This document shows, in pieces, positions 16,663 to 27,148 of a DNA stretch of 64,000 nucleotides. Position 1 is the first letter of the stretch. Every line of letters starts with the position of its first letter. The DNA is from JALYXI01 sp963716685 (GTDB lineage: Bacteria; Acidobacteriota; Terriglobia; Bryobacterales; Bryobacteraceae), in the NCBI GenBank assembly GCA_963716685.1, contig CAVQTR010000003.1, positions 2,976,001-3,040,000 of the forward strand, in the 5' to 3' direction. Both the position numbers and the translations under genes were made by a program. The notes under the pieces were generated by a model. That model ran no database searches. It was not told where the DNA came from and was given only the letters and a program-made list of their open reading frames with translations.

Positions 16663-18063
16663 ATGACCGTCTCCAAAGTCCTGCTGTTCTGCCTGCTGGC
16701 CTCCGTGGTTTTACTCGGCGCGCGAGATCCCCAGACCGACCCGCGCCTGAAGAATGCCTCGCGCAATCCGGACAACAACGGCTGGACATTCGTGCACCTG
16801 GAAGGCACGCCGGCCGAGATCGGGTTTCAGCACGGCTATCTGCTGGCTCCGGAGATTCAGGATTTCCAGAAAGTGATCGCGCTCGAACTGGAGCACGACA
16901 ACCATCGGAAGTGGTCGTTTTACCGCGGCGCTTCGAAGAACATTCTGTGGCCGCACATTGAGCCGGAGTACCGGGAGGAGTTGCAGGGCATCGCGACGGG
17001 CCTGAACGCGCGTGGCGTCAAACTGGATGTCTGGGATGTAGTCACGCTGAACGCGGCCGAGGAGTGGTCCTATTACACCAAACAGTACAACAGCGTTCAC
17101 GGCGTAAAGCCGGGAAGCGCGGCTCCGGCCGGCGACCATTGCAGCGCCTTCGTCGCGACGGGCAGCTATACCAAAGACGGCAAACCGGTAATCGCTCACA
17201 ACAACTGGACCGGCTATCTCGATGGCGAGCGCTGGACCATGGTTTTCGATATCGTACCGGCCAGAGGCTCCCGGTTCATCATGGACGGCGCGCCCGGTTT
17301 GATTCACAGCGCTGATGATTTCGGTATCAACGCGTCGGGGATCATGATCACCGAAACCACCATCACCGGTTTCTCCGGCTGGGATTCGAACGGCATTCCC
17401 GAATTTGTGCGCGCGCGCAAGGCCATGCAGTACTCGAAATCGATTGACGATTTCGCCCGCATCATGAAGCAGGGAAACAACGGCGGATATGCCAATAACT
17501 GGCTGGTGGCAGACCGCGGGACGGGTGAGATTGCCAGCCTGGAGCTTGGCCTGAAGAACGTGACGCTGCAACGCAGCAGGGACGGCTTCTTCGTCGGGTC
17601 CAATTTCCCGGTGAACGAAAAGCTGATCAAGGAAGAGACCGATTTCTCCGCGAAGGATATGAGCAACAGCGCCAATGCGCGCCACATCCGCTGGAACCAG
17701 CTGATGGAGCAGAACAAGGGCAACATTGACGCCGCCATGGCCGAGAAGTTCCTCGGCGACCACTACGACAGCTTCGAACAGCGCGAAGCGCCCAGCGAGC
17801 GAACCCTGTGCGGACACGTCGACCTTTCGAGCCGGGGCATGGGTGACTGGCAGGTTCCCTATGGCGCGGCCGGCGCCGTACAGAACAAGGTTGCCGATTC
17901 CGCCATGGCCGCCCGTCTGGCCTTCCAGGCTCATGCCGGACACGCCTGCGGCCTGGATTTCAAAGCCGCCGATCACCTGGCCAAACACCCCGACTTGAAG
18001 TGGCAGAAGGACCTTCTCCGCGACATGAATTCGCAGCCGTGGACGGAGTTCGCCGGAAGGTAG
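16663..18063 (+). CDS. Secreted Ntn-hydrolase, phospholipase B-like/C45 acyltransferase family
   Basis: The 466-residue protein has a signal peptide (to about ARD at residue 22) and the family motifs. The region AEIGFQHGYLLAPE precedes the predicted nucleophile Cys160 in GDHCSAFVATG, followed by a HNNWTGYLDGERW loop that includes the N-D-type oxyanion residues. Members of this group activate by self-cleavage before the Cys and hydrolyse amide bonds of lipids or beta-lactam-like acyl groups. It sits alone, divergent from selD with only 35 nt between. Substrate is unknown. Confidence 0.75.
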   Translation: MTVSKVLLFCLLASVVLLGARDPQTDPRLKNASRNPDNNGWTFVHLEGTPAEIGFQHGYLLAPEIQDFQKVIALELEHDNHRKWSFYRGASKNILWPHIEPEYREELQGIATGLNARGVKLDVWDVVTLNAAEEWSYYTKQYNSVHGVKPGSAAPAGDHCSAFVATGSYTKDGKPVIAHNNWTGYLDGERWTMVFDIVPARGSRFIMDGAPGLIHSADDFGINASGIMITETTITGFSGWDSNGIPEFVRARKAMQYSKSIDDFARIMKQGNNGGYANNWLVADRGTGEIASLELGLKNVTLQRSRDGFFVGSNFPVNEKLIKEETDFSAKDMSNSANARHIRWNQLMEQNKGNIDAAMAEKFLGDHYDSFEQREAPSERTLCGHVDLSSRGMGDWQVPYGAAGAVQNKVADSAMAARLAFQAHAGHACGLDFKAADHLAKHPDLKWQKDLLRDMNSQPWTEFAGR

Positions 18064-18086
18064 CAATTCTGGCATTATGGAAGGAA

Positions 18087-19637
18087 TTGCCGCTTTCCAG
18101 ACAATCCGCCGCGGAGTTGCGTCACACCCTGCGGACACCGATTAACCACATTTCGGGTTACAGCGAGATTCTGCTGGAAGATATCGCCGCGCTTCCGGAC
18201 TCGTCGGAAGCCGCCGAACTGCTAACGGCAATTCAGGAAGACGCGCGACGCAATCTGGAAGCGATTCAGTCCGTACTCTCTGGCGAAACCGAGTATCTGG
18301 ATGGTGACGCGCCGGCGGAGCTGCGGCGCCAGATGGCCAAACCGCTGGACCGCATGCTGTTGGCGGCCGAGGCCCTGGAGCGCGTGCTTCCAGAGCCTAT
18401 GCTGCCCGATCTGGCGCGTATTCGCAGCGCGACGCACCAACTGGCCTCGGAAATCCAGATTCCCGCCGCCGCGGCTTCACCGCTTGCTGCCGGACCCGCC
18501 GGTTTCGACTCTCACCCGAACACCGCCGCCTCGATTCTGGTCGTTGACGACAACGATGGCAATCGCGATATGCTTTCACGCCTGCTGTCCCGGTATGGTT
18601 TCACGGCGCAGGCGGCGGACAGCGGCCCCGCTGCTCTGGAACGCATGCGGGACCAGCGCTTCGACCTTATTCTTCTCGATTTGGTAATGCCCGATATGAG
18701 CGGGCTGGACGTGATCGCGACCATCAAAACCGATCCCGGTCTGCGGCACACTCCGGTGATCCTGATTTCGGCGCTGGACGACATGGATACGGTGGCGCGC
18801 TGCATTGAACTGGGCGCGGAAGATTACCTGTTCAAGCCGGTCAACCCGGTGCTGCTGCGCGCGCGCGTGCGGTCAACGCTCCAACGCATCCGCACCGAGG
18901 AAGCGATGCGCCGCAAACAGGAACTGGAGAGCATCGGCGCGTTGGCGGCCGGCGTCGCGCACGATTTCAATAACCTGCTCACCGGTGTTCTGGGCAACGC
19001 CTGCATGCTCCGCGACGCCATGCTGCCCGGCGACGCCAACCGCTACTTCGCCGACGAAATTGTGAATGCCGGCGAACGCGCGGCGGATCTGGTGCGGCAG
19101 CTGCTGGCCTATTCCGGCAAGGGGATCTATGAATTCAAGCCGATCGACCTTGCGCACCTGATCACGGAATCGGCTTTGACCTTCCAGGCCGCGCTGCCCG
19201 TGAACATCGATCTGACTTTCGAGCTCACCCCCGTGCCGCCGGTGCGCTGCGATGCCGATCAGGTGCGCCAGGTGGTGCTGAATCTGATACAGAATGCCGT
19301 CGAAGCTGTTGGCGAGGAGCGTGGCGCCGTAGTTATTGCCAGCGGGACTGAGGAGATTGCCGGCGACAAGGGCGACTGCATACCGGTGGTCGGCAGTCCC
19401 GAACCGGGCCGGTACGTGTTTCTGGAAGTGCGCGACACCGGGCACGGTATGGATCCCTGCGACACGGTCCGCATCTTCGATCCGTTCTACACCACGAAAT
19501 TCTTCGGCCGCGGTCTGGGCCTGGCCGCCGTCGCCGGTATCGTCCGGATGCACAAAGGCGGCATGCGGGTTTGCACCGCGCCGCGGCAGGGCAGTTCCTT
19601 CCGCGTGCTGCTGCCGCTCGACCATTCGGTATCCTAG
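18087..19637 (+). CDS. Hybrid signalling protein: HisKA-like, receiver, HisKA, HATPase
   Basis: The chain first shows a HisKA-like dimerisation helix (ELRHTLRTPINHISGYSEILLED, His13) with no ATPase directly after it. A receiver domain follows at about residues 150-265 with phospho-acceptor Asp198 in LILLDLVMPD and the conserved Lys in DYLFKPV. A second H-box (GVAHDFNNLL, His292) and an HATPase (NLIQNAVEA, DTGHGM, FDPFYTTKFFGRGLGLAAV) close it. The start is uncertain: TTG at 18087 is just past the previous stop, but GTG at 18039 or 18000 in frame would overlap it. It is soluble, with no membrane segment. An output gene is not obvious. Confidence 0.8.
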   Translation: MPLSRQSAAELRHTLRTPINHISGYSEILLEDIAALPDSSEAAELLTAIQEDARRNLEAIQSVLSGETEYLDGDAPAELRRQMAKPLDRMLLAAEALERVLPEPMLPDLARIRSATHQLASEIQIPAAAASPLAAGPAGFDSHPNTAASILVVDDNDGNRDMLSRLLSRYGFTAQAADSGPAALERMRDQRFDLILLDLVMPDMSGLDVIATIKTDPGLRHTPVILISALDDMDTVARCIELGAEDYLFKPVNPVLLRARVRSTLQRIRTEEAMRRKQELESIGALAAGVAHDFNNLLTGVLGNACMLRDAMLPGDANRYFADEIVNAGERAADLVRQLLAYSGKGIYEFKPIDLAHLITESALTFQAALPVNIDLTFELTPVPPVRCDADQVRQVVLNLIQNAVEAVGEERGAVVIASGTEEIAGDKGDCIPVVGSPEPGRYVFLEVRDTGHGMDPCDTVRIFDPFYTTKFFGRGLGLAAVAGIVRMHKGGMRVCTAPRQGSSFRVLLPLDHSVS

Positions 19638-19641
19638 AGTT

Positions 19642-20391
19642 ATGACGTCCGGTAATCCCGTCCTGAACGGAACTCTCTACGACGCGAGCGGTTCGCGCAT
19701 CGGCTACGGCGGCACCATGACCGTCGCCGGAACCGTAAACAAAGCCGGTATTCTGCTGCTTTGCGTGTTCGCGACAGCCGCGTGGACATGGAATCAATTT
19801 CTTCCGAATCGCGATCCTTCTTCCGTCAGCGGTTACATCATGGTCGGCGCGCTTGGTGGGTTCGTCGCCGCACTGGTCACGATGTTCAAGAAGGAGTGGT
19901 CGCCCATCACCGCGCCCATTTACGCCCTGCTGGAAGGTCTGTTTCTGGGCGCGCTCTCGGCCATGTTCGAGCTGCGTTTCCCCGGGGTCGCGATGGAATC
20001 CGTTGCCCTCACATTTGGGACTTGTTTTTGTCTGCTGCTGGCGTATCGCTCCGGCCTCATCCGGGCTAGTCAGAAATTCACTATGGGTGTTGTGGCTGCT
20101 ACCGGCGGCATCGCGCTCATCTACTTCGTGAGCATGATCCTCGGTTTCTTCCACGTCCAGGTGCCCGGCATCTATGGCAGCGGCCCGCTCGGCGTCGTGT
20201 TCAGCCTGGTGGTGGTCTGCGTGGCGGCGCTCAATCTGATTCTGGATTTCGCCTTCATCGAGCAGGGTGAGCGCAGCGGCGCCCCGAAATACATGGAATG
20301 GTACAGCGCCTTCGGCCTGATGGTCACCCTGATCTGGCTGTATCTCGAAATGCTGCGGCTGCTCTCAAAGTTCCGCGACAACCGCCGTTAG
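19642..20391 (+). CDS. Bax inhibitor-1/YccA family membrane protein
   Basis: The 249-residue protein has about seven hydrophobic segments, the first near residues 35-50. It ends with the BI-1 family signature, an acidic residue in DFAFIEQG before the last helices. Family members form calcium- or ion-leak channels, or modulate FtsH. The ATG at 19642 lies 4 nt after the hybrid-kinase stop (TAG AGTT ATG), so the two genes may be co-transcribed. Its 3' end overlaps the convergent small membrane-protein gene by 4 nt. Confidence 0.85.
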   Translation: MTSGNPVLNGTLYDASGSRIGYGGTMTVAGTVNKAGILLLCVFATAAWTWNQFLPNRDPSSVSGYIMVGALGGFVAALVTMFKKEWSPITAPIYALLEGLFLGALSAMFELRFPGVAMESVALTFGTCFCLLLAYRSGLIRASQKFTMGVVAATGGIALIYFVSMILGFFHVQVPGIYGSGPLGVVFSLVVVCVAALNLILDFAFIEQGERSGAPKYMEWYSAFGLMVTLIWLYLEMLRLLSKFRDNRR

Positions 20392-20654
20392 CGGCGTCGC
20401 GTGGCGCCGTGACCGATCAGTCCCAGATCCGCGACTACGCAGATCACAATCACCACCAGATACATCCCGGTGACCGTGCCGCCTGAATTCACAACCCACG
20501 CGTAAACCAGCGTGGTAAGCGGAAGCACGAAGAAGCCAACCAAAGGCAGCAGCAGCCCGTGGTACGCCCTTTGCAAAAACGTGCTGAAAAAGAACAGCAG
20601 CACCAGCACCAGACGAGGAAACGCAAGGCTCAGGACCAGCAGTAAACAGGGCAT
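20388..20654 (-). CDS. Small membrane protein of unknown function, 88 aa
   Basis: The 88-residue protein has three hydrophobic segments (about residues 2-23, 34-54 and 60-80) and a basic C-terminus (GHGATRRR). It has no recognised family. It faces the 20691 gene across a 36-nt divergent spacer and overlaps the BI-1 gene end by 4 nt. Confidence 0.55.
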   Translation of the reverse strand: MPCLLLVLSLAFPRLVLVLLFFFSTFLQRAYHGLLLPLVGFFVLPLTTLVYAWVVNSGGTVTGMYLVVIVICVVADLGLIGHGATRRR

Positions 20655-20690
20655 GTCGTTAACCTTACATTAAAACGTCTCACTGGCGAA

Positions 20691-22124
20691 ATGATTGCAC
20701 GTCTATCCGGACAAGTGATGGGTCGCTTCCTGGTCTCGCTGGCTTTGCTGTTTCCCTGTTTGCTGCGCGCGGATATCGCGCTGCTGCTGCATGAATCCAC
20801 AGGAGGCGGCGCCGCGCGCTTCACCAGCGCAGGCCACGCGGCCGTGTATCTGTCAAACGTCTGCATGGAAACTCCCACGCGGCTGCGCCTCTGCCAGCCC
20901 GGCGAGGAAGGCTCAGTTATCGGCAACTACACCAACTTCGGCGAAGATAAACCCTACCGCTGGAACGTGACGCCGGTCAGCGTCTACCTCTACGGCGTCG
21001 AGAACCCGGCCGATTCTCCTCTTTACGCTGACGCCGACGTGCGCAGTCTGCTGCAGGAGCACTATCGCCAGAAGTATCTGGCTGCCGTCTGTCCAGCTAA
21101 GTCCTGCGGGACCGCCGTGATCGAAGCGCATTGGCGCGATACCGTGGGCAATGCCTTCGCGCGCGACATTTATTCCTTCCGCGTGTCCACCACCCGCGAG
21201 CAGGACGCCGAATTCGTCCGACAGTTCAATTCGGCCCCCAACGTAAATAACTACAACGGCTTCACGCGCAACTGCGCGGATTTCGCGCGCATGCTGCTCA
21301 ACCGCTACTTCCCCCATTCCGCCCGGGCGGACCACCTGAACGATTTCGGCATGACCAGCCCGAAAGCCATTGCCAAGTCTTTCAGCCGTTACGGCGAGAA
21401 GCGTCCGGAGCTGATGTTTTATTCCGAGAAGTTCGTCCAGACACCCGGTCCCATTCGCCGCAGCTCGGATTGCCGCAAGGGCACCGAAGTCAGCTTCACC
21501 TCCAAGAAGTGGTTCTTTCCCATGCTGCTGCGGTCGCACGAACTCGGCATGATGATCGCTGCTTACGTGCTGACCGGCAGGTTCAGCCCGGAACACACGT
21601 TTGAGCGGCACCCCAGCCAGCGTGTGGCGGAACTGCGGCTGCGCGAAGCCGCTCTTCACCCCGAGGATGGGTCGCCGGAGCACGCGGCTCTGGCTGAGGA
21701 GCGCCGCGCCGAGCGCGAATCCATCCTCGGAGACCGCCGGATCTGGAGCGATTACGAAAGCCGCTTCCGCCCGATCCTTGCCCAGGCGGTTCAGCAGGGT
21801 CTGTTTCGCGACAAGCGCGAAGTGGGCGACTACTTCCGCGAACTGGAGCGCCGCAGCGAACCCGAATTGAACGCTTCGGGCACTCCCGTCCTGCGCATAG
21901 GCGACGCCACGGTCGGCTTAACCCGCGCCACCATCCTCGACGGCTCCTCCGACCCGCGCCTGGCATACAAGCTGATGCTGGCGCGCGTAGCGTTCACGCT
22001 GAAGGCGGCTCCCAAAAATCGCAGCACCTTGCCCCAGTTCCAGTCGGACTGGGACATCATGACTCAGCTCGGCAACGCCGAACGCGCCGGGGTTTCTACG
22101 CCCTCGGCCCTGGGTGGTCAATAA
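20691..22124 (+). CDS. Exported protein with papain-like Cys/His pattern, function unknown
   Basis: A signal peptide (from the ATG at 20691 or, more probably, MGRFLVSLALLFPCLLRA from the ATG at 20718) leads into a 450-residue chain. Its first half has SAGHAAVYLSNVC and later GFTRNCADFARMLLNRYF. A His and a Cys in a small beta/helix context resemble permuted papain-like (LRAT/NlpC or DUF4105-like) folds. The second half is alpha-helical and charged. I do not know the family. It would act in the periplasm or outside. Its end overlaps the ppk gene by 29 nt, convergently. Confidence 0.6.
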   Translation: MIARLSGQVMGRFLVSLALLFPCLLRADIALLLHESTGGGAARFTSAGHAAVYLSNVCMETPTRLRLCQPGEEGSVIGNYTNFGEDKPYRWNVTPVSVYLYGVENPADSPLYADADVRSLLQEHYRQKYLAAVCPAKSCGTAVIEAHWRDTVGNAFARDIYSFRVSTTREQDAEFVRQFNSAPNVNNYNGFTRNCADFARMLLNRYFPHSARADHLNDFGMTSPKAIAKSFSRYGEKRPELMFYSEKFVQTPGPIRRSSDCRKGTEVSFTSKKWFFPMLLRSHELGMMIAAYVLTGRFSPEHTFERHPSQRVAELRLREAALHPEDGSPEHAALAEERRAERESILGDRRIWSDYESRFRPILAQAVQQGLFRDKREVGDYFRELERRSEPELNASGTPVLRIGDATVGLTRATILDGSSDPRLAYKLMLARVAFTLKAAPKNRSTLPQFQSDWDIMTQLGNAERAGVSTPSALGGQ

Positions 22125-24311
22125 ACCACGCCTGGCTGTCTTCCGCGTGCTCCCCGGTGGCGTTGCGGCAATACGTGCCGTCGCTCTGCATGATGTGCGC
22201 GTTCTTGGTATCACGCAGATATTCGCCCAGGATTTCTTCCCTCACGCGCTTCACCAGCCGCGCGTCGGCAATCGGGAAAATCACCTCCACCCGATGGTCC
22301 AGATTGCGCGGCATCAGGTCCGCGCTGCCCGCGTACACTTCGTCTCGTCCCCCGTTGTGGAAGTAATAAATGCGGCTGTGTTCCAGGAATCGCCCGATGA
22401 TGCTCGTGACCCGGATGTGTTCGCTAATGCCGGGGATGCCCGGCCGCAGGCAGCAGATTCCTCTCACCAGCAGATCCACCTGCACGCCCGCCTGCGACGC
22501 CTCGTACAGCAGACCGATCATCGCGTTGTCTTCGAGCGCGTTCATCTTGAGGATCATGTGGCCGCGCTGTCCTTCGCGGCTCAGCGCAATCTCCCGGCGG
22601 ATCAAACTCGCGATGCCGCTGCGCAGCGTATTCGGCGCCACCAGCAGACGCCCGAAACCTGGTCTGTGACGAATAGCCGGTCAGATAGTTGAACAGCTCA
22701 CTGACATCCGCGCCGATGGTCTCGTTCGAGGTGAAGAAGCTGAGATCCGTGTAAAGACGCGCGGTGACCGGGTTGTAATTGCCGGTGCCCAGATGCACAT
22801 ACCGCCGGATCGCCTCGCCCTCCCGCCGCACCACCAGCGCCACTTTGGAGTGGACCTTAAGACCCAGAATTCCGTACACCACGTGAACGCCTTCGCGCTC
22901 AAGTGCGCGCGCCCATTCGATGTTGCTCTCCTCGTCGAACCGGGCCTTCAGCTCCACCATCACGGCTACTTCCTTGCCGTTCTCCACGGCATCGACCAAG
23001 CGCTTCAACAATCGGAGAATTCCGGCCTACGCGATACAGCGTCATCTTGATCGCGAGCACATGCGGGTCGCGCGCGGCCTTGCGCAGGAACTCCACCACT
23101 GGCTGGAACGATTCGAACGGATGGTGCAGCAGAACGTCCTGACGGCGCAGCAGTGTGAAAAGATCCTCTTCCGCCTTCGGCATCAGCTCCGGCGGCGTGA
23201 ACGGCGCGAACGGTTTGTCTTTCAGGTCGGGCCGCTCAATCGCCATCAGCTGCCGCAGCCGGCTCAGATCCAGCGGGCCCGCCACACGGTACACATCCTT
23301 CGGATCCATCTCGAGGTTTTCCACCAGGATGTCGAGAATGTGCGAAGGAATGTACTGGTTCACCTGGAGCCGGACCACCGCGCGGAAACGGCGCTGCCAC
23401 ACCGCTTCCTCAATGGTCTCCAGCAGATCGTCACTTTCGAACTCCTGGATCACCACCTCGGCATCGCGCGTCAGGTGAAACGCGTGCGCCTCCACAATCT
23501 CCATGCCCGGGAACAGGCGCTGCAGGTTGGCCATGATCATCTGTTCCAGCCAGACGAACGCCTGCCGCGGACGCACGGCCAAAGCCGCGACGCCAGGCTC
23601 GGGCGGTTCCGGCGCGCTCTCCGGCACAGGGATCAGTTTCGGGAGCGTCTCCGGCACCTTCACGCGCGCGAAATGGTCCACACGCTGCGCATCGCGCACC
23701 ACGACGGCGATGTTTAGGCTCAGATTCGAAATATGCGGAAACGGCCTCCCGGGGTCGAACGCCAGCGGCGTCAACACCGGAAAAACAGTCTGCTGGAAAT
23801 ACGTTTCAAGGGAGGCGCGCTCCGGCCGCCCCAGCGACGAATACTGCATCAGCTCAATGCCCGCTTCTTCCAGCGCCGGCAGCACCTGTTCGCGGAAGCA
23901 GCGGTATTCCTGCTCCATCAGCTGCGTGACATCCGCGCGAATGGCTTCCAGCTGATCGTTCAGCGTCAGCTTCCCTTCAAGCGCGGCGTCCAGCGAGCCG
24001 GAAGCCAGCTTCTGCTTCATCACGGCCACGCGAACCATGAAGAATTCATCGAGATTGGAAGACAGAATGGAAAGAAACTTGGCGCGTTCCAGCGGCGGGT
24101 TGCGCGCATCCTCGGCCTCCTGCAGCACGCGGCGCTGAAAAGCCAGCAGGCTTAGCTCGCGGTCCAGATAAAGATGCGGATCGTGCACCCCGTCGAAATG
24201 CTCGGGCTGTTCGTGTTTTGCAACCGCGTGACGGCGTGGGTTTCGCGCCTTTCGCACGGCAACGGCCGCTTCCGAATGTTGCCCGGCCGCCGGGGTATTC
24301 TTCGTGGCCAT
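22096..24311 (-). CDS. ppk1: Polyphosphate kinase PPK1, interrupted by two single-base insertions
   Basis: Polyphosphate kinase makes polyP from ATP. Three frame segments together give a full PPK1: N-terminal SILSSNLDEFFMVRVA, middle KMTLYRVGRNSPIVEAL, then VDAVENGKEVAVMVELKARFDEE, GLKVHSKVAL (first catalytic His) and SRIYYFHNGGRDEVYAGSADLM (second catalytic His and PLD-like region). The frame breaks at 22999-23000 (CTTG where CTG is expected) and at 22651-22653 (GGG for GG). Removing one base at each restores the chain, and the span of 2216 nt is a multiple of 3 plus 2. Products as read would lack the catalytic half. Divergent from the PhoR-like kinase gene. Confidence 0.85.
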
Positions 24312-24367
24312 ATAGGTCCATTGTCGCGCATGATGCCAAAGGGTAATCGCGGTACAGTGGTCAAAGT

Positions 24368-25756
24368 TTGGTGCCTCTCAGCCTTTTCCGAAACCGCGTC
24401 TGGATTGCGTTTCTTCTCATCGCGCTGACACTGCTGGCTCTCGACTGGGCTTATGGCGGATTGCGTCTGCAGCCGCTGTACCGCGCCGTGCTGGACGTGG
24501 CGGCGGCTGCCGCTCTGGCCCAGATCATCGCGTACGTTTTCTCGCTCCTGCTGGCCAAGCGCATCCGCAATCTGCAGGCGCTTACGGACCGTTTGCTCGA
24601 CGCGCGCCTCCCCGAAACCGAAGTGCCGAATGCCGACGACGAACTCGGACTGCTGAACCAGTCGCTGCGGCGCATGGCCTCCCGCATTCACGAACTGCTC
24701 GACCGGCTGAGCCTGGAATCCAGCCGGCGCGAGGCGATCCTGGCCAGTATGAGTGAAGGCGTGCTCGCGGCCGATAACCGCCTGCAGGTGATCTTCTGCA
24801 ACGATTCCCTGGCGCGCGCGCTGGGAGCCACCCGTCCCGTGGCCGCCGGCACTCCCGTGCTCGACCTGGTGCGCGACCCGCTGCTGATCAATCTGCTCAC
24901 GCAGGTAATCGCCACCGGGCAGCCCATGAAACATAAGCTGGAACTCACCGGAGGCGAGGGGAAATTTTTCGAGGCGCAGGCGGCGCCGCTCGCGATCACA
25001 CCCCAGAGCCGCGGCGCCATCATCATTCTCCACGACATCACCGACATCGAGCGCTTGGAGCGGGTCCGCAAAGATTTCGTCGCGAACGTCTCTCACGAGT
25101 TGCGGACACCTCTCACCGCCATTCGCGGCTATGCGGAGACGCTGCTCGACGGCGCGCTTGAGGACACGGAGAACAATCGGCGCTTCGTCGAAATTATCCA
25201 GGCGCACGCCATCCGGCTGAACAATATCGCCGCGGATCTGATGACGCTTTCAGAACTGGAATCCGGCCGGCCCGCACCCGAACCGGAGCGGGTCTCGGTG
25301 CGCGACGCCATTGAAACGGCAATGTCCACCGTGGAATCGGAGGCGCGCGTGCGCCGCGTGCATCTGCAGTGCGGCGAGATCGCGGACGTGATGGTAATGG
25401 GGCACAAGATCCGGCTGGAACAGGCGCTCATCAACCTGATCGATAATGCGGTGAAGTTCAACCGTCCGGGTGGCGACGTGAAAGTGGAAAGCTGCGTGAC
25501 GCGTGACGGCAAAACGTCGATTACCGTCGCCGATAATGGCAGCGGCATTCCGTCCGACGACCTGCCGCGTATCTTTGAACGCTTCTACCGAGTCGACAAA
25601 GCCCGCTCCCGCGAAGTCGGGGGAACGGGCCTGGGACTGTCAATCGTGAAACACGTTGTCGAGCGGATGAATGGCACCATCCGGGTGGACAGCACGCTGG
25701 GAAAAGGGGCTACTTTTACCCTGCTGCTGCCGTCCATTCCGGACGCGGTTACATAA
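24368..25756 (+). CDS. PAS-containing membrane sensor histidine kinase, PhoR-like
   Basis: The 462-residue protein has two N-terminal transmembrane segments (about residues 10-28 and 38-62) and a HAMP-like linker. A PAS domain (MSEGVLAADNRLQVIFCNDSLARALGA) is followed by an H-box with His243 (FVANVSHELRTPLTAI) and an HATPase (NLIDNAVKF, DNGSGIP, GGTGLGLSIVKHV). This is the layout of PhoR. The start is TTG 24368 or GTG 24371. It is adjacent to ppk1, divergent with 56 nt between. That fits a link to phosphate homeostasis but no response-regulator gene is next to it. Confidence 0.87.
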   Translation: MVPLSLFRNRVWIAFLLIALTLLALDWAYGGLRLQPLYRAVLDVAAAAALAQIIAYVFSLLLAKRIRNLQALTDRLLDARLPETEVPNADDELGLLNQSLRRMASRIHELLDRLSLESSRREAILASMSEGVLAADNRLQVIFCNDSLARALGATRPVAAGTPVLDLVRDPLLINLLTQVIATGQPMKHKLELTGGEGKFFEAQAAPLAITPQSRGAIIILHDITDIERLERVRKDFVANVSHELRTPLTAIRGYAETLLDGALEDTENNRRFVEIIQAHAIRLNNIAADLMTLSELESGRPAPEPERVSVRDAIETAMSTVESEARVRRVHLQCGEIADVMVMGHKIRLEQALINLIDNAVKFNRPGGDVKVESCVTRDGKTSITVADNGSGIPSDDLPRIFERFYRVDKARSREVGGTGLGLSIVKHVVERMNGTIRVDSTLGKGATFTLLLPSIPDAVT

Positions 25757-27024
25757 TCTCGTCGCCAGCGATGGCGGGAATGCTGAGCTTTTCCCCGCCC
25801 TTTTTGTTCATATCGTCGGCCAGAATCACCGCTTCCGCCAGATCGCGCATGGGCCGGCGCAGCCGGCGGCTTTCATTGCGCAGCCGCAGGTACGCTTCTT
25901 CTTCGGTCAGGTTGTGCTTGTACTGCAGGATCCCCTTGGCGCGCTCCACCAGCTTGCGCGTTTCCAGCGTGCGCTTCATTTCCAGCGTTTCCGACATCAG
26001 GCGCGCATTTTCGATGGCGATAGCGGCCTGACCGGCCACCACTTTCACGAAGCCGATTTCGTCTTCGCTGAACACGCGCTGTTCGCGGGTGTAGATGTTG
26101 ATGGTGCCGATCACCTTGTCGCGCGAGGTCATGCGGAACCGAAAGCAGCGACGCCAGACCGGTCTTGCGCGCCAGTTCCGGATAGCGATACTGCTTCTCG
26201 TCCAGAACGTTCAGGATCATGATCGGCCGGCCTTCGCGCACTACGCGGCCGATCAGCGAATCTTCAATCTTGATCGGCATCTTGTGCAGATACTCGGGTG
26301 AGGAGCAGCGGGCCGCGCTGATCACCAGCTCGCGGCGCTCGTCGTCCACCAGCATGATGGAGCAGACCGGCGAATCCAGTGTCTCGGCCACCATTTCGGA
26401 GATGGCCTGGAGGATGCGCTCGAGATAGCTTTCGGCCGCGATCGTCTGCGCCACGGCCGCCAGCGTCTCCATGCGCCTGAAGGCGCTCTGCGACTGCTCG
26501 GCCAGACGCGATTTGGCCAGCGCCCCGCCCATCTGTTCGCCGATGAATGAGACCAGCGCGACTTCGTCTGAAGTATGCTTGTGGGGCTCGCGGTGATGGA
26601 CGTTAATGACGCCGATCAGATCGCCGCCGCTGACCAGCGGAACCGAAAGAAAGGCCTCGTAGGTGTCTTCCGGGAGCGCGTTGAAGCTTTTGAAACGGGC
26701 GTCGGACGCGGCGTCTTTGCTAAGCGCCACCACGGAATTATGCATGGCCACCCAGCCCGTAATTCCTTCGCCCATTTTCAGGCGAATATTGCCGATTTCC
26801 GAACTATGCGGCAACTGCGAGGCGCGGAGAACGACTTCATTCGTGGAGTTTTCCACAAGGTAAACCAGGCAGGCATCCGAGTCCGTCACCTGCATGATGA
26901 GATCCACGAGCTCACGGAGCATGGTTTCTAATTCCAGTCCGGAGCTGACAATACTGCTGATGCGATGGAGTAATGCTACCTGGGTGCCCATACCTTGGAC
27001 CGACTCTACCATTTCTAAGGCCAT
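25749..27024 (-). CDS. GAF-GAF-ANTAR regulator, interrupted by one single-base insertion
   Basis: Two GAF domains (SGLELETMLRELVDLIMQVTDSDAC and ESYLERILQAISEMVAETLDSP) are followed by an ANTAR RNA-binding domain (ERAKGILQYKHNLTEEEAYLRLRNESRR). ANTAR proteins act as antiterminators, releasing transcription when bound to paired hairpins. The frame breaks near 26133 (CCGCATG where CCGATG is expected), so the second GAF and the ANTAR are read in a different frame. The whole span of 1276 nt is a multiple of 3 plus 1, and removal of one base restores 424 residues. The start at 27024 was chosen for its leading AAAGG. The TIR-like 3' end overlaps the kinase gene by 8 nt. Confidence 0.82.
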
Positions 27025-27148
27025 ATGTGAGAAACCTTTCCGAATGCAGTAAGACCGGGAATAAATCAAGTGTAAAGAGCTCCGTGCGGCGCAGTCCAAT
27101 TGAAACTTTCTATGCGCGGGATTGGCGCGATTGCCGATCTGCGGCATC

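Noticed and set aside
16711..18138. Minus-strand frame of 475 codons antisense to the Ntn-hydrolase
   Set aside because: The plus-strand frame has a signal peptide and a catalytic Cys motif; the antisense frame has nothing.
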